Assembly (NCBI GenBank): GCA_907163375.1
Contig: CAJQUW010008680.1
Span: 248,001 to 312,000, forward strand
Origin: Prostheceraeus crozeri
Lineage: Eukaryota > Platyhelminthes > Polycladida > Euryleptidae
DNA: 64,000 nucleotides
Direction of reading: 5' to 3'
The number at the start of each line of letters is the position of its first letter. Positions within the stretch are counted from its first letter, which is position 1. The notes beneath the pieces were generated by a model. That model saw only the letters and a program-made list of their open reading frames with translations. It was not told the origin of the DNA and did no database searches. The position numbers and the translations under genes are program-made. Below, one piece after another: positions 11,724 to 22,186 of this stretch.

Positions 11724-12102
11724 CGTGTGTGAAGTTAGCGGGACAAACCAGGGGAACCATTTATTTTTGCAGCGTGATTCTATTTGAAGCAACTTCTACT
11801 TCATCAATTTCAGCCTCCTGATCACGAATCTGGACTGAGATTCCACAAATCACTGTCGTTTTTGAGAAATTCATGTTTAAGGACAAAAGTGGTTCTGCTG
11901 TGAAGTTACTGGAACCATTTTTTTATCTTACGCAAATCTCAAATTCTCAAGATATCGCAAATTTCCGGTTAGAAATAGCATTGTTCTGAAAAAAAGCATG
12001 CATTTGTGGTAGTAGATTGGATCAGGATGTGACAGAATAAAATTGATTTACTGGATGATTAAGAAAATGGTTCCGCTGGGTGTTTCCCTTAACTTCACAC
12101 AC
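11724..12102. mobile_element. small foldback element with 10-bp target duplication
   Basis: The ends read GTGTGTGAAGTTAGCGGG and, inverted, GTGTGTGAAGTTAAGGGAAA, with a second pairing block around GGAACCATTT. The flanks are identical 10-mers ATCTCGACCA (11714-11723 and 12103-12112). The terminal GTGTGTGAAGTTA is shared with the large foldback element at 29170-30374. The interior has no coding capacity. A 9-11 bp duplication with inverted ends fits a MULE-mobilised non-autonomous element. Confidence 0.8.
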
Positions 12103-12194
12103 ATCTCGACCAGAGTCAATGTATGACACCGAGAGTGGCGATTATTCGTTGATTATTTCGTCTGTCTATGTTATAAACCGGTATGTTATTTATT

Positions 12195-13150
12195 ATGAAG
12201 AAGCCTTCCGACACAATTATGTCGAAATTCAACCTATTCTCATGCCTTTCAGTTGTGTCGCGCAACGTGTCATATAGTCCGGCAGCCAGAACGAGTTTCT
12301 GTAGGGACCGAGACCGCAAATGAGACTCTCACACATCGATGTCCACCCTTTTTCCTACTACGAATCTACGCGTCTGTTGAGTTCTTGCTAGTTCCTCTTC
12401 TTGTCAAACACAATCAAAGAAAAACACATGTAAATCCAATGGGACGTAGATTTCAGTTTTTGGCAAAAATGATTTTTTATATGTTTTCTCTTATCATCTG
12501 AAAAGTAGTCAGTCAAGGAACACAATTTTGACATGGAATGTCTTTAGGTCATCTCTTATTATGTGTATGTGATAATAGCATGCTTCTGATCGGCGATGTA
12601 TGCGAGAATGTGGTTCAATGTGGATAAAGTTGGCCAACATGTTGGTGTTTGCCGACATTAGGAGGCCTGTAAAATCTGAATGTGTGGAGCTTCATCGATG
12701 AATGCTCATGAGCATGATAGGAAATAGGCTGAAGACATTCCATGTCAAAAATCATAGCTCTAGACTTAGGACTCTTCGCTCAGAAGAGAAAAAAACGTAG
12801 AAAATTTCATTTAAGCAAAATCTTCAATCTGTGTCCCATTGAATTCACATGTGTTTTTCTTTGATTTTGGCTGACAAGAAGAGGAGCTGACTAGAACTCG
12901 GCAGACGCTCAGATTCGCAGTAGGCATGGGGTGCACATCATTGTGTGAAAGTCTCATTTGCGGCCTCTTTCCTTGCTGTAACTCGTTCTGGCTGCCGGAC
13001 TAATACATCATTCCAGAGTTTTCATTCTCAGGTTTCAAATAAGCTCTGATGAATAAGTTGGTGTATTTGCTGGACAGTGGTCAAATTATGAAAATCACTC
13101 AGCGCACATTGAGGTATCTTTTGATATATTGGTCATCGAAGTCGGTGGAC
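12195..13150 (-). repeat. copy of a dispersed repeat, split by a MITE
   Basis: Sequence on both sides of the MITE (12195-12276 and 13003-13150), read on the minus strand, matches one continuous stretch at about 33340-33620. Shared phrases include GAGTGATTTTCATA, GAATGATGTA and AAGGCATGAGAAT. The repeat family is not recognised. Confidence 0.7.
12277..13000. mobile_element. long-TIR MITE, copy A
   Basis: 724 bp with inverted ends of about 230 bp starting GTCCGGCAGCCAGAACGAGT, flanked by TA. Arms are similar but not identical. The internal 200 bp (GATGTATGCGAGAATGTGG and on) match the copy at 22187-23045. No coding sequence. TA duplication suggests Tc1/mariner or a related transposase. Confidence 0.85.
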
Positions 13151-13243
13151 TAGGTAGGAAATAGGATATCGTTAAGGTATCACAAGATCGTGACTTTCGG
13201 CTTATTCTCAAGGTCAAGTAAACGTCAACGTCAAGTGTATATA

Positions 13244-14981
13244 CGTGGTGTGATCCAAAATGTCCCGGACTAACCTACTTGCAGATAACCTGTGATAACG
13301 AATACTACTTCAGATGTAAATTTAGGTCTTTAAGGCATGAGAAATATGGTCGCCGAAATTTTTCCGGTCAGTTTTCTATTTTTTCAAAATTTTCAAACAT
13401 TTTTGTCTGAATTTCAAGATTTTCCTATAAATTCTAGCGATTTAGAATTAATATATTTAGATTAACTTGACAGTTAAGCTATCACTAATAACCTGACTAA
13501 TAATTAACGGAAAAACAAATGTTTTGTTCCAGAAAACAGTTTACTTTTCAATGTATGAGCCGTTAGCATTCGTCACTTTTTGCCAACGAAGTCTCAATTC
13601 ACAAAAAGCTTTATGAAAAAATTCCGGTGTCAAAGAATCAAAAAACTCAGTAACTGCATCCCGCAGTTCAACTGGCGATTCAAAATGGTGTCCACGAAGA
13701 TGCTTTTTGAGGAATCTAAACAGATAGAAGTCACTTGGGGCCAAGTCAGGTGAATAAGGAGGATGGCTCAATAGTTGAAATCCGTTTCTCGTTAAGGCAT
13801 TGGTTGTCTCCTGCGAGGTGTGAATCGGAGCATTGTCATGAAGCAAGTAGAGGGGAATGTTTCGTGGCTTTCTTATTTTCTTCCTCGCTTCAGATAACAG
13901 ATTGGAATAATATTCGCTATTGATTCTTACTCCTTTATCCGCAAAGTCAACCAGTTGGATTCCCGAAGCGTTCCAAAAGACCGTCAGCATCAACGACCGG
14001 CGATGTGATGTTCCGGATCGCATTTTCAAAGGGGCAGACTCGCCTGATTTTCGCCACTCTGCAGATTCTCGCTTACTTTGAGGCAGATACAAACTTAAAG
14101 GTGTTTCATCCTCTGTAAGGATGCAGTTCAGAAACTGATCTCCGTGCATTTCGAGGAGATCCAAATTTGACTGTGCCGCCAGAAGTCTGTTCTCCTTCAT
14201 TTCAGGTGACAGAAACTTCGGTACGAAACGTGATGCCAGTTTGCGATATCCAAGTCTTTCGATGATGTCATGACAGGAGTGATAACTGATTCGCAACTCT
14301 CTTGACAACTCACGGATGGTTATCCTTCTGTGTGCTGTAATCACTTCATCGCACTGACTCGATTTCTCTTCCGGAATCTCCTGCGGCCGACCAACAGTTG
14401 AAAAATCTTGCTCCACAGATTGTCTTCCGCGTTTAAATTCGCTTATCCAGAAATAAGCAGTAGTTCTCGATGGAGCTTTGCTTCCATATGCCAGGCTTAA
14501 TTCCTTTAGAATGTCACCATTAGCGAAGCCGCGGATCAGGAGGTATCGTATCACACTGCGATATTCGACTGAAGACACGCTTGTCACATCCATCATGAAA
14601 ACTGATAGAACAAAGAACCATCGTTGACACGGATTTCTTAATGAATGCGTGCTGAATGAACTTCACTGATTGATATCGTAACACATGAAGCAATTAACAA
14701 AAGACGTGCAATATTCATGGCAAAGATATCCGTCAAATAAGGTACAAATCAAAATCAATCTAACTATAACAATAAGACAAATCGGATCTCGATCAATTCA
14801 GAAAATACAGAAATTCATGTTAAAATGTAAAAATAATTTTTAAAAATAGAAAACTGACCGGAAAAATTTCGGCGACCATATTTCTCATGCCTTAAAGACC
14901 TAAATTTACATCTGAAGTAGTATTCGTTATCACAGGTTATCTGCAAGTAGGTTAGTCCGGGACATTTTGGATCACACCACG
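13244..14981 (-). mobile_element. apparently intact mariner with 140-bp terminal inverted repeats
   Basis: TA-flanked (13242-13243, 14982-14983), 1738 bp. The first about 140 bases at each end (13244-13384 and 14841-14981), beginning CGTGGTGTGATCCAAAATGT, appear identical as inverted repeats, far longer than the roughly 30 bp usual for mariners. They enclose one uninterrupted transposase frame on the minus strand. Identical arms and an open frame point to recent insertion. Confidence 0.92.
13541..14596 (-). CDS. mariner transposase, 351 aa, uninterrupted
   Basis: Cut-and-paste transposase that binds its terminal inverted repeats and inserts at TA. The N-terminal part has a helix-turn-helix (YRSVIRYLLIRGFANGDI through TTAYFWISEFKRG, residues 12-57), a GRPQE hook near 85 and a second HTH (TIRELSRELRISYHS) near 107. 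The catalytic triad is DD34D: TEDETP near 162, HDNAPIHTS near 254 and SPDLAPSDFYLF, with 34 residues between the second and third aspartates. The length is normal for the family. The start at 14596 opens with Met-Met and sits about 245 bp inside the TIR. No stop or frame break is present. It is a transposon gene, not a host gene. Confidence 0.92.
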   Translation of the reverse strand: MMDVTSVSSVEYRSVIRYLLIRGFANGDILKELSLAYGSKAPSRTTAYFWISEFKRGRQSVEQDFSTVGRPQEIPEEKSSQCDEVITAHRRITIRELSRELRISYHSCHDIIERLGYRKLASRFVPKFLSPEMKENRLLAAQSNLDLLEMHGDQFLNCILTEDETPLSLYLPQSKRESAEWRKSGESAPLKMRSGTSHRRSLMLTVFWNASGIQLVDFADKGVRINSEYYSNLLSEARKKIRKPRNIPLYLLHDNAPIHTSQETTNALTRNGFQLLSHPPYSPDLAPSDFYLFRFLKKHLRGHHFESPVELRDAVTEFFDSLTPEFFHKAFCELRLRWQKVTNANGSYIEK

Positions 14982-14989
14982 TAGGTGAA

Positions 14990-16205
14990 AATGCGTGCGA
15001 TTTTTGTGCCACTATTGCGCATTGCATGAAGCTTTACTTCCGTTCTAGAGGTTTCATTGTTATCAATTTCTATGCTCTGTGTTGCCTGCTATGTCAGCAG
15101 CCTCAAGGCAGAAGCACAATGAATGCTCTCATCACTCTTGCCATACAGCGCACAATAGGTGCTATTGCTATTAATTTCTTGCTAAACATTTGTAACAAAT
15201 TTAATGTTAATAGTGTTTGTGCGCGGTCGCCCTAGGCCGCATTCTGTCGGTCGAAGAATATTAATTTTCCTCATGATCTTCTCTTAGCCTTCCGTACTTC
15301 TAACTGTGTTCAATGCTTCATCATGAATGATTAGACAGTAACCAACTGATTTGATAATATCCAAGTGGAGTTTAAAAAGAGAGCTGATAGAAATTTACTG
15401 ACGATGAGGAATTCAAAGCAACACTAAATGAACCAATTGAATGAATTTCATTTCTATTGAAATTTGTAACTTATGGATTTCATTGCTGATTCAATTCTAC
15501 CTGAAATGTTCACCTTTTGACTTGAATTATCGCCGGAAAGGATAAAATGAATTCTCGGCAGAAAATCGCAACCCTACTTAACTCAAGTAAACGCAATCTG
15601 AATATTTAATATTTTACAAATGAATCGACTTCTTTTGAATAAATTCATTCGTCACGACAATCAAGCAATTGTGATTTCTTGCTAATTCTGTTACCCCGAA
15701 GCTCCTGAATTTGATTCATTTATTTGTTCTCATCTTTCCTGTTCAATCTTTAATCTTTTTCTTTAAAACCTTAGGGAGAGATTCAGAGCACTGACAAATA
15801 CGTTCATCCCCATTTGCACCTTCAAACTGAGAATTAATAACAGTTATTAATTTTATGTTTTTGCACTTTCCGTCTCAGCAGAGGAACAGTATACTTCTCT
15901 CTTGGTTCTTACATTCACAAATGCAAATTTAGTAGACATTAACAACTGCCATCGTTCTGAAATGTAAACTTAACAATTTTAAATATTTGCATTCTAAATG
16001 ATATTTGCTTCTGTACACTAATAAATATTGACTTTAATAACATATTCCCAGCTTTGTGTCTTTGTAATAGTCTATTACAGCCTTTACGGTATATACTATG
16101 TATAGGTATATACACTGTATAGGCCTATAGGTATTTTAATGAAATCTTCATACGTCCTCTAAGTGGTCAGTCTGACGCTCCTTGTAATTGAACATTTTTG
16201 ATTGC
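14990..16205. other. no recognisable gene
   Basis: Short open frames only, including a 69-aa one at 15026-15235 with no recognisable domain. Otherwise AT-rich sequence. Confidence 0.5.
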
Positions 16206-16208
16206 GTG

Positions 16209-16267
16209 ACACATAGACTCCTAGATGTATAATTGTATAAATAGGACATTGTGTCTAGGAGTCTATG
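16209..16267. repeat. perfect-arm hairpin
   Basis: CACATAGACTCCTAGA and its near-exact complement TCTAGGAGTCTATGG are separated by about 26 bp of AT-rich loop, immediately outside the next TIR element. Confidence 0.75.
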
Positions 16268-17816
16268 GCGTGACAGCAAGGTTAGGTCTTGGGTCTTGAG
16301 TTCACTCTTCGGTTTTGGGTAGTCTTGGGGGTACCCAAGAATCTTGGGGTGCGACCCAAGAGCTTGGGTACCCACAAAAGTAAAGAAATTGACCATGAAT
16401 GATCATTTGCGGTTTTCTTGGAAAAATTCTGCCTAAGTATATGACCACATCATGTCATAGCAATTACATGCAAGCTTACATGTATGTACATGTAAATATG
16501 TAACCTACTTCAACCACACGATTGGTCTTTCTATGATAAAACTGTGCTATCATCAACTTTGATATAGACCTACCGTAAATGTCTATCTGATAGTTTGTTC
16601 AATTAGTTAGTTCAATTAACACAAGTGCAATGCATCTTGTGTTAGACAGACTTTTGTATATATCATTTTGCATGAAATATAACAAATAATAATTGAAAAA
16701 ATGCAATGCGTCACACCAATACCTGTATAACGCTTATGCTGTTAAATTGGTAGCCTACAACAATTCGTAGATAACTTGCTTCATATAGCCTCTTGCCTTG
16801 AAAGCTAAAAACTTCGGCCTATATTGTTCATTCTACTATTAGGCAGGGATGCGGAACCGGAACCACCTGATTTGGTCGGAACCTGAACCGGAACCACTGA
16901 GAAATCAGTGGTTCCGGCTCCGGAGATTAACTAGTGAAATAGCAACTTTGTTAGTGCAATCTTGTTTGAATCTTGTTAATATACATGTATGATTGTACAT
17001 TGTAATTGAATATACATGTACAATTGTTATTGAATAATTGTTTGACATACATTTTAATTCTTAGAATCAATTTTTTTACTTATGTTTTACAACTACATGT
17101 ATTAGGAGAGGGTTCCATGATTTATCTAAGGCTTATCATGGAATTATCGCAGCCGGAACCGGATCCACTCTAAGACTCGAGTGGTTCCGCATCCCTGCTA
17201 TTAGGCTACATGTATTATAAATAGAAAGATATCGGTATCATTAAATGCAGTGACATTCGTTGATGATTGCTTCCTACGATTAGTCAAAATATCGCTATAT
17301 CTACATCTGTGCTATTTTCATCTTATACGAGGCCTATGTTATGTGTGTCTCGTTTCTCTATCAGGCATGTTGTAAGGAATGTAGCTTAGTCATGCATGTT
17401 GTTCTAATTAGGAAATTATTAGGCTGTAGACGTAAACAGGGTTGATGATATTAAGCCCGGAGATAAGCTATGCCGATAGTTAAAACTTTTAGCTGAATAT
17501 TAATTTGGCCTCAATTCCGCAATAACAAATTCATGTAATAAATATTAATTAATATGAACATTAGATGCATATTAATTGGAGAGCAATATGTACAATATGG
17601 TATGTATCAAAATATCTTCATGCAATATTAAATCTCAATCAAAATTCCAAACATGTTCTGGAAATTGTTGTTCCACTTCATTAGAGAAATAGCCACTCTT
17701 GGGTCCAATCATGGGGGTTCCCAAGATTATTCTTGGGTCTTGGGGGATACCCCAAGATTTAATCTTGGACTTGGGGGTACCGAAGCCCAAGATTGGACCC
17801 AACCTTGGTGACAGTG
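16268..17816. mobile_element. TIR element with CTTGGG-rich subterminal repeats
   Basis: Inverted ends resemble TGACAGCAAGGTTAGGTC. About 110 bp inside each end, CTTGGG/CCCAAG hexamers recur many times (16285-16380 and 17697-17810), with GGTACCC in both clusters. Clustered subterminal motifs of this sort are typical transposase-binding arrays. A hAT MITE (16844-17197) is nested in the middle. The two short open frames over the clusters are products of the repeats. No transposase is present and the family is not recognised. Confidence 0.55.
16844..17197. mobile_element. 354-bp hAT MITE with perfect 8-bp target duplication
   Basis: TIRs CAGGGATGCGGAACCGGAA and the complement of CAGGGATGCGGAACCACTC, flanked by identical CTATTAGG at 16836-16843 and 17198-17205. 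A GGAACCACTGA/TCAGTGGTTCC hairpin lies just inside the left end. Non-coding. Confidence 0.9.
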
Positions 17817-17819
17817 ACG

Positions 17820-18426
17820 TGACCCTCTCTTTTATTCGTCAATATTATGATCGATATGAAGCTGAAATATGTGCCAAGCTGTTTATCAATATTTCAATAT
17901 AATAATGCTTAATCAATTCCCATATGTCATCAGGTTGTCATTTTGATAGAGCATCTTTCATTGAAATATTGCTTAACAGCTTCAATGACATTGGAGTTTT
18001 ACATGACTGAAAATTAGCTGCGTAGAGTGAATTTTCATATCATCTGACTCTATTTTGCTCTCCTTTCTAAACATCATGTGTCCACAAATCAAAATTTCAC
18101 GGAAACAAAAAAAATAGAGATGAAGAAGATGATTTTAACTTCTGATTTCAATTGTTTTATAGAACATTAACGGAGACAAAGTATTTTTGAAAGTGCAGAC
18201 ACAAACGTCAATCATTGATTATGAGAATATTACTTCCCGTTGAATGTCTTACAAACAATGTGTTCTTAGAACAGAATTCTGTCATGACAATTCCCGAAAT
18301 ATCCATGCATCATCTGCGAGACAAATTACAGCACATTTTTTCATATTTCTAGTCGTTAAATTTTGTTTCATTGATACATAGACAATAATTGATGAAGTAG
18401 TAATAAAGTATGAAAATCTATCCTTC
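17820..18426. other. no recognisable gene
   Basis: AT-rich sequence without recognisable coding or repeat structure. Confidence 0.5.
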
Positions 18427-18455
18427 TATTTCATAAGAAAGAACAATTGCTTTAA

Positions 18456-18494
18456 CCGGACATGTTTCAATCATATAATGACCATCATCAGCGG
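18456..18494 (-). ncRNA. hammerhead ribozyme-like motif (left arm of palindrome)
   Basis: On the minus strand: CCG (18492-18494), CTGATGA (18485-18491), stem II GGTCA with TGATT (two G-U pairs), GAAA (18465-18468), a minimal AC/GT stem III, GTC (18459-18461), and CGG (18456-18458) closing stem I. Same core and stem I as the motif at 3475, with a different stem II. Confidence 0.7.
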
Positions 18495-18544
18495 AAAGTA
18501 ACATTAAAGAGACATAAAGGAGACTGTCTCTTTTACGTTAATTT

Positions 18545-18583
18545 CCGCTGATGATGGTTATTATGTGATTGAAACATGTCCGG
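18545..18583 (+). ncRNA. hammerhead ribozyme-like motif (right arm of palindrome)
   Basis: CCG 18545-18547, CTGATGA 18548-18554, GAAA 18571-18574, ACATGT forming a minimal stem III, GTC 18578-18580 and CGG 18581-18583. Stem II is weak in this copy (GGTT against GATT, mostly G-U), so it is probably a decayed partner of the left-arm motif. Confidence 0.65.
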
Positions 18584-18612
18584 TTAAAGCAATTGCTCTT
18601 TCTAATGAAATA

Positions 18613-19559
18613 AGAAGCTCCTCGGCACACTTTGCGTGAATATATCTTCTTGTAACGAATTGAATCGCATCCATTCAAACATGTGGCAGTTATAAGTTGC
18701 TCATTTTTCAAGAATGTCATCGTCAGTTGTCAAGCATCTGCGATTCAGCTCGTCAAAGAATTTTCGTGAGGTCAAACTTGACAAGAACAATGATATCTGT
18801 ATCCGAATCTATGCTTTATGCAAACAGAGCAAATGTTTTGACAATCTAAAATTCATAGAGAGCACAATGGAGAGACAAATTAATTCCGTATGAAGTGAAT
18901 AAATTCAAAAGCTTTTATGAATGATATAAAGAACGGCACATTAACAAATGCGAATATCCGCGAAAAAGAAGAATACAAATTTTAAGTCATAATGATCTAA
19001 TATATCTTACTTTTTTAGAAAACCTGGCTTTAAATAGATATTTCAAAAATGCCATTAAATTCTTCAGATACAAAACATGAAAATTCTGAATGCAATATTC
19101 AGCTACCCTATCTTTGTAAAGGATGAGTTTTGCAGGTGGACGAGTTTTTTATACCCAATCCGAAGATATCCCAACGTATTTTTACATTATCGAGCCATGG
19201 GAATCCTACGGGTCCAAGGACTGTAATTGAGCATCTCCAACAGCCTAGTATTTCAGTCTGCTTTCTATGAATAAGTCCTCTCCTATATCTATGCACAACT
19301 TTAAATCCAACATACGCGTATGTCACAGATTTCAAATTTTAAGTGTTTACGAAATTACCTCTTCTCTATCCCTGAAGCGACCTAGATAGTCGAAAATTTG
19401 GCAATACCCGCCATCAGAAAAACAGCAAGGCTTTTAAATTATCATACAACAAACAACATGCTGTTCAAGCGGAACTGCAAAATTTTATGCAATATTTTAA
19501 GACTAGTTGAGATTTGTTTTTTTGGAGTACTCTACTCAGTAATGTGATCAGATTATTGT
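18613..19559. other. no recognisable gene
   Basis: Short open frames only. A few bases near 18730 recall a lysyl oxidase motif but were not accepted as an exon. Confidence 0.45.
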
Positions 19560-20941
19560 CAGTATAATCCCGCTATAACGTACACGGGATATAAAGTACA
19601 TTCGGTTATAACGTGCACATAAAATATTCCCAGCAAAATATCCTATCTGACTAATAATATAATACCCTGGTTATAGCGAACACGACTATAACGTACAACT
19701 GGATATAGCGGACAGAAATTTCACTCCCATGAAAAAATAACGTACAAATTTGTTTCAGCTGATCTCAATTCCTGACAGCTGTAGATATTCTCAGAAATTG
19801 TTCGATGTGTAAGTGTTGAGAGTATTTGCAATCCATGAAATTCGCGCACTGAAAATTCTGAAATGATCGAGAGAGTCGCCATATTGATAATTCAGAGCAA
19901 ACTTTTATCCCAGGGTTCAAGCATGTCACGCAAGCGTCAATCCCTCACTTCAATCTGCGACCAAATAGAAAGAAAGTCTAAGACTCAAACGGAATGGACC
20001 CGAGATTATGGTTTATCAAGAACAACAATATATGTGATATGATCACGTGAAAAATACAAAACCAACTGCTTTTGTGCATGACAAGACGAAGAGAATGCGA
20101 AAAGGGAACTACGAAGATATTGAGGAGACCTTGATTATATGGGTTGCTCAAGAAAAGATCAAAGCAGAGCACCTGTAACAGGACCGCTGCTGAAAGAGAA
20201 TGCCAACCAATTCCCCGAGCAACTTGGTGAAACTGAATGTATGGCTGGTTGGACAGATTTAAAGCCTGACATGTGATGCCTTTAGCGTCGTGGAGAAGCT
20301 AGCGATGCTGCACAAGCTGTCATAGATGACTGGCAGAAAAATCGCCTGTGATTCTGGCTGACTGTGAGCCATGTGATATACTCGTATTTAACGCAGATGA
20401 GACTCCCCTATTCTATCAATTACATCCAAGTAAAACCTTCACTTATAAGGGTGATCTATGTCATTGTCATGAAGAGAAAAATAGCAAGAAACTTTTGACT
20501 GTCATGGTTGGCACAAACATGGATGGATCTGAAAAAACTCTCTGTTCCTCTCTGCAGTAGGAAAGTCAGCCGTAGACAATGATGTAGGCCTATACATAAT
20601 TTACCGTTTAAATAGCAAACTCTTATGACTACCTTCGTCAAGCCAATCTGAATGCAGTATAGGCTACATGCAAACCAAGTAGGTACATTATAACGCCAAC
20701 AATTTATATGTGTAACTTTGAATGCAAGTGAGTTGTAATTGACTTTTGCATTCAATCAACATGCATTTTCTAATCATAATTATCAAGTCATAACACCAAA
20801 TAACTTGTTTTATTCAGAAAATATGAAAAGTGATGATGCAAAAGTAGTCCTAGATGGTTTTAGATGGAAAAATGCCCTACCCTTGATATAACGTACATTT
20901 TTTTCATTCCCAAGAGTGTACGCTATAACAGGATTATACTG
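19560..20941 (+). mobile_element. decayed pogo/Tigger element
   Basis: TIRs CAGTATAATCCCGCTATAAC and the complement of CAGTATAATCCTGTTATAGC, with CTATAACGTAC-like repeats inside both ends. Relics of a CENP-B/Tigger transposase run along the + strand: MSRKRQSLTS start near 19924, a GPLLKENANQF block near 20182, and an open piece 20348-20560 with the catalytic block VFNADETPLFY followed by NMDGSEK. Several frame breaks separate these blocks and the distal catalytic residues were not found, so the copy is dead. Confidence 0.85.
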
Positions 20942-21078
20942 TTTTTCCAAGTATCAATGATGATATTTATAGACAATGGAAATACATTCTATGCGGAATT
21001 AATGAAATTCAAGAACATTTTGTGCATGTTTTGAACACGAATATTGCAGGAAGAAGATATTTCCCTCTCCTTTTTCAG

Positions 21079-21248
21079 ACATTATCACAGCATGCCAGAC
21101 TTCGCTCGCTACATAATACTTGATAACAGGCGCAACAAAGTTGCTGCTGGACACAAATCAAGTTTCTGTTTGGAGGATTCTGAATGTGAAGGAAGTTCCA
21201 AAGAGCAATTTCGTTGTAGTCACGTTGCCAACAATTATGGAGAACAAG
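21079..21248 (+). CDS. LOXL: LOXL gene A, catalytic-domain exon (HYHSM and LTQ-lysine exon)
   Basis: Lysyl oxidase oxidises peptidyl lysines in collagen and elastin to allysine outside the cell, starting cross-linking. This exon follows an acceptor (TTTTTCAG) and starts one base before HYHSMPDFARY, which matches the copper-site end of the LOX domain (human HYHSME). It carries AAGHKSSFCLEDSEC, whose lysine is the precursor of the LTQ cofactor. It ends in GEQ plus one base at a GTAAAG donor. Entry and exit phases agree with gene B. Exons for the signal peptide, SRCR domains and first copper histidines of this gene were not recognised in the 21 kb upstream. They may lie outside the window, or this could be an incomplete copy. 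The exon itself has no defect. Confidence 0.85.
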
Positions 21249-22186
21249 GTAAAGCAATGCATGCACAGAAGTTGTATTAATAGTTGTTGAGTTAAATCAC
21301 AAAAATAAGATCACACCTAGTTAACTTCATCCAATCTGAAGAATCATCAGAATGTCCACCTCACATTTTTCGAATTTCAATTTTTTAAGTCAAAATATAT
21401 TAATTTTTGGATGAAGATCAAGAAAATTGGGTAATCTGACGCTTGCTTTATTTTTTGCTGTCAAATTAAGGGTGAGGGACAGTATTAGCTGTTGTAATTA
21501 TCCCTGCTGATGTTGCTACTAATAACTTCAGCGGCTTCGATACACAAGTGTCCTCTGCACGGATTTGTAAATAAGAGAAATTCAATTACACATTGATACG
21601 TAGGTATCCCTAGGTAAAACATCTGAGGAAATATTCGACGAATACTTTTGCATGAAGGGAGATCATATGAGGATTCGAAACAAGTAGCCACGCCTACAAA
21701 CGACACATTCATGACTATCTTTAGCATGATGCGCAAAATCTAGTCATATTTCTTAGCTTGGATTACCTTAGAGAGGCAATATCGAACTCAGATAATATGA
21801 TTTCGTCGATGAGAGAAGGGTTGTTTCCCATCATTATAAGCTGCACTTTACAGAAATATGTAATAGCAGAATCACATATGAGAAAGCAGTATATGAAAAA
21901 GGACATTCGAAAAATCATCATTGTAAAATCCATAACACGCAGTCAAAATTTATTCGCGCAGTTCAATATTGCTCAAAAATGTCCTTTTCAGTTTTTGAAC
22001 TCTCTGTACCACCCATGTAATTGATTTGATAACTACCCCTGGAGCCCACCTACCAGCAAAAATTTCACACAATTATTCTCCTATGTGCACTCTCCAAACA
22101 GGCATCAGTGTAGTGCCTGTTGTTTCAAATTCCACGTCATCGATTGTGATAAAACATCACGAAATGTCTGAAGACGTAAAAATGCG

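Larger units (their letters stand above)
18427..18612. repeat. 186-bp palindrome carrying two divergent hammerhead-like motifs
   Basis: Left arm TATTTCATAAGAAAGAACAA and on pairs with the right arm ending at 18612. The arms pair almost to the centre (about 18515-18525). Each arm contains a hammerhead core pointing away from the centre. No coding capacity. Best explained as two PLE terminal regions joined head to head, or as a foldback derivative of one. Confidence 0.85.

Noticed and set aside
16148-17902. Two frames rich in Gly-Pro (LGVPKPKIGPNLG and similar) that recall structural proteins
   Set aside because: Produced by CTTGGG hexamer arrays; no start context, no splice support.
18729-18850. 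Possible LOXL gene A exon with HLRFSS after an AG
   Set aside because: The match to NLLRFSS stops after six residues. The DF.P and WHxCH copper motif that must follow are absent.
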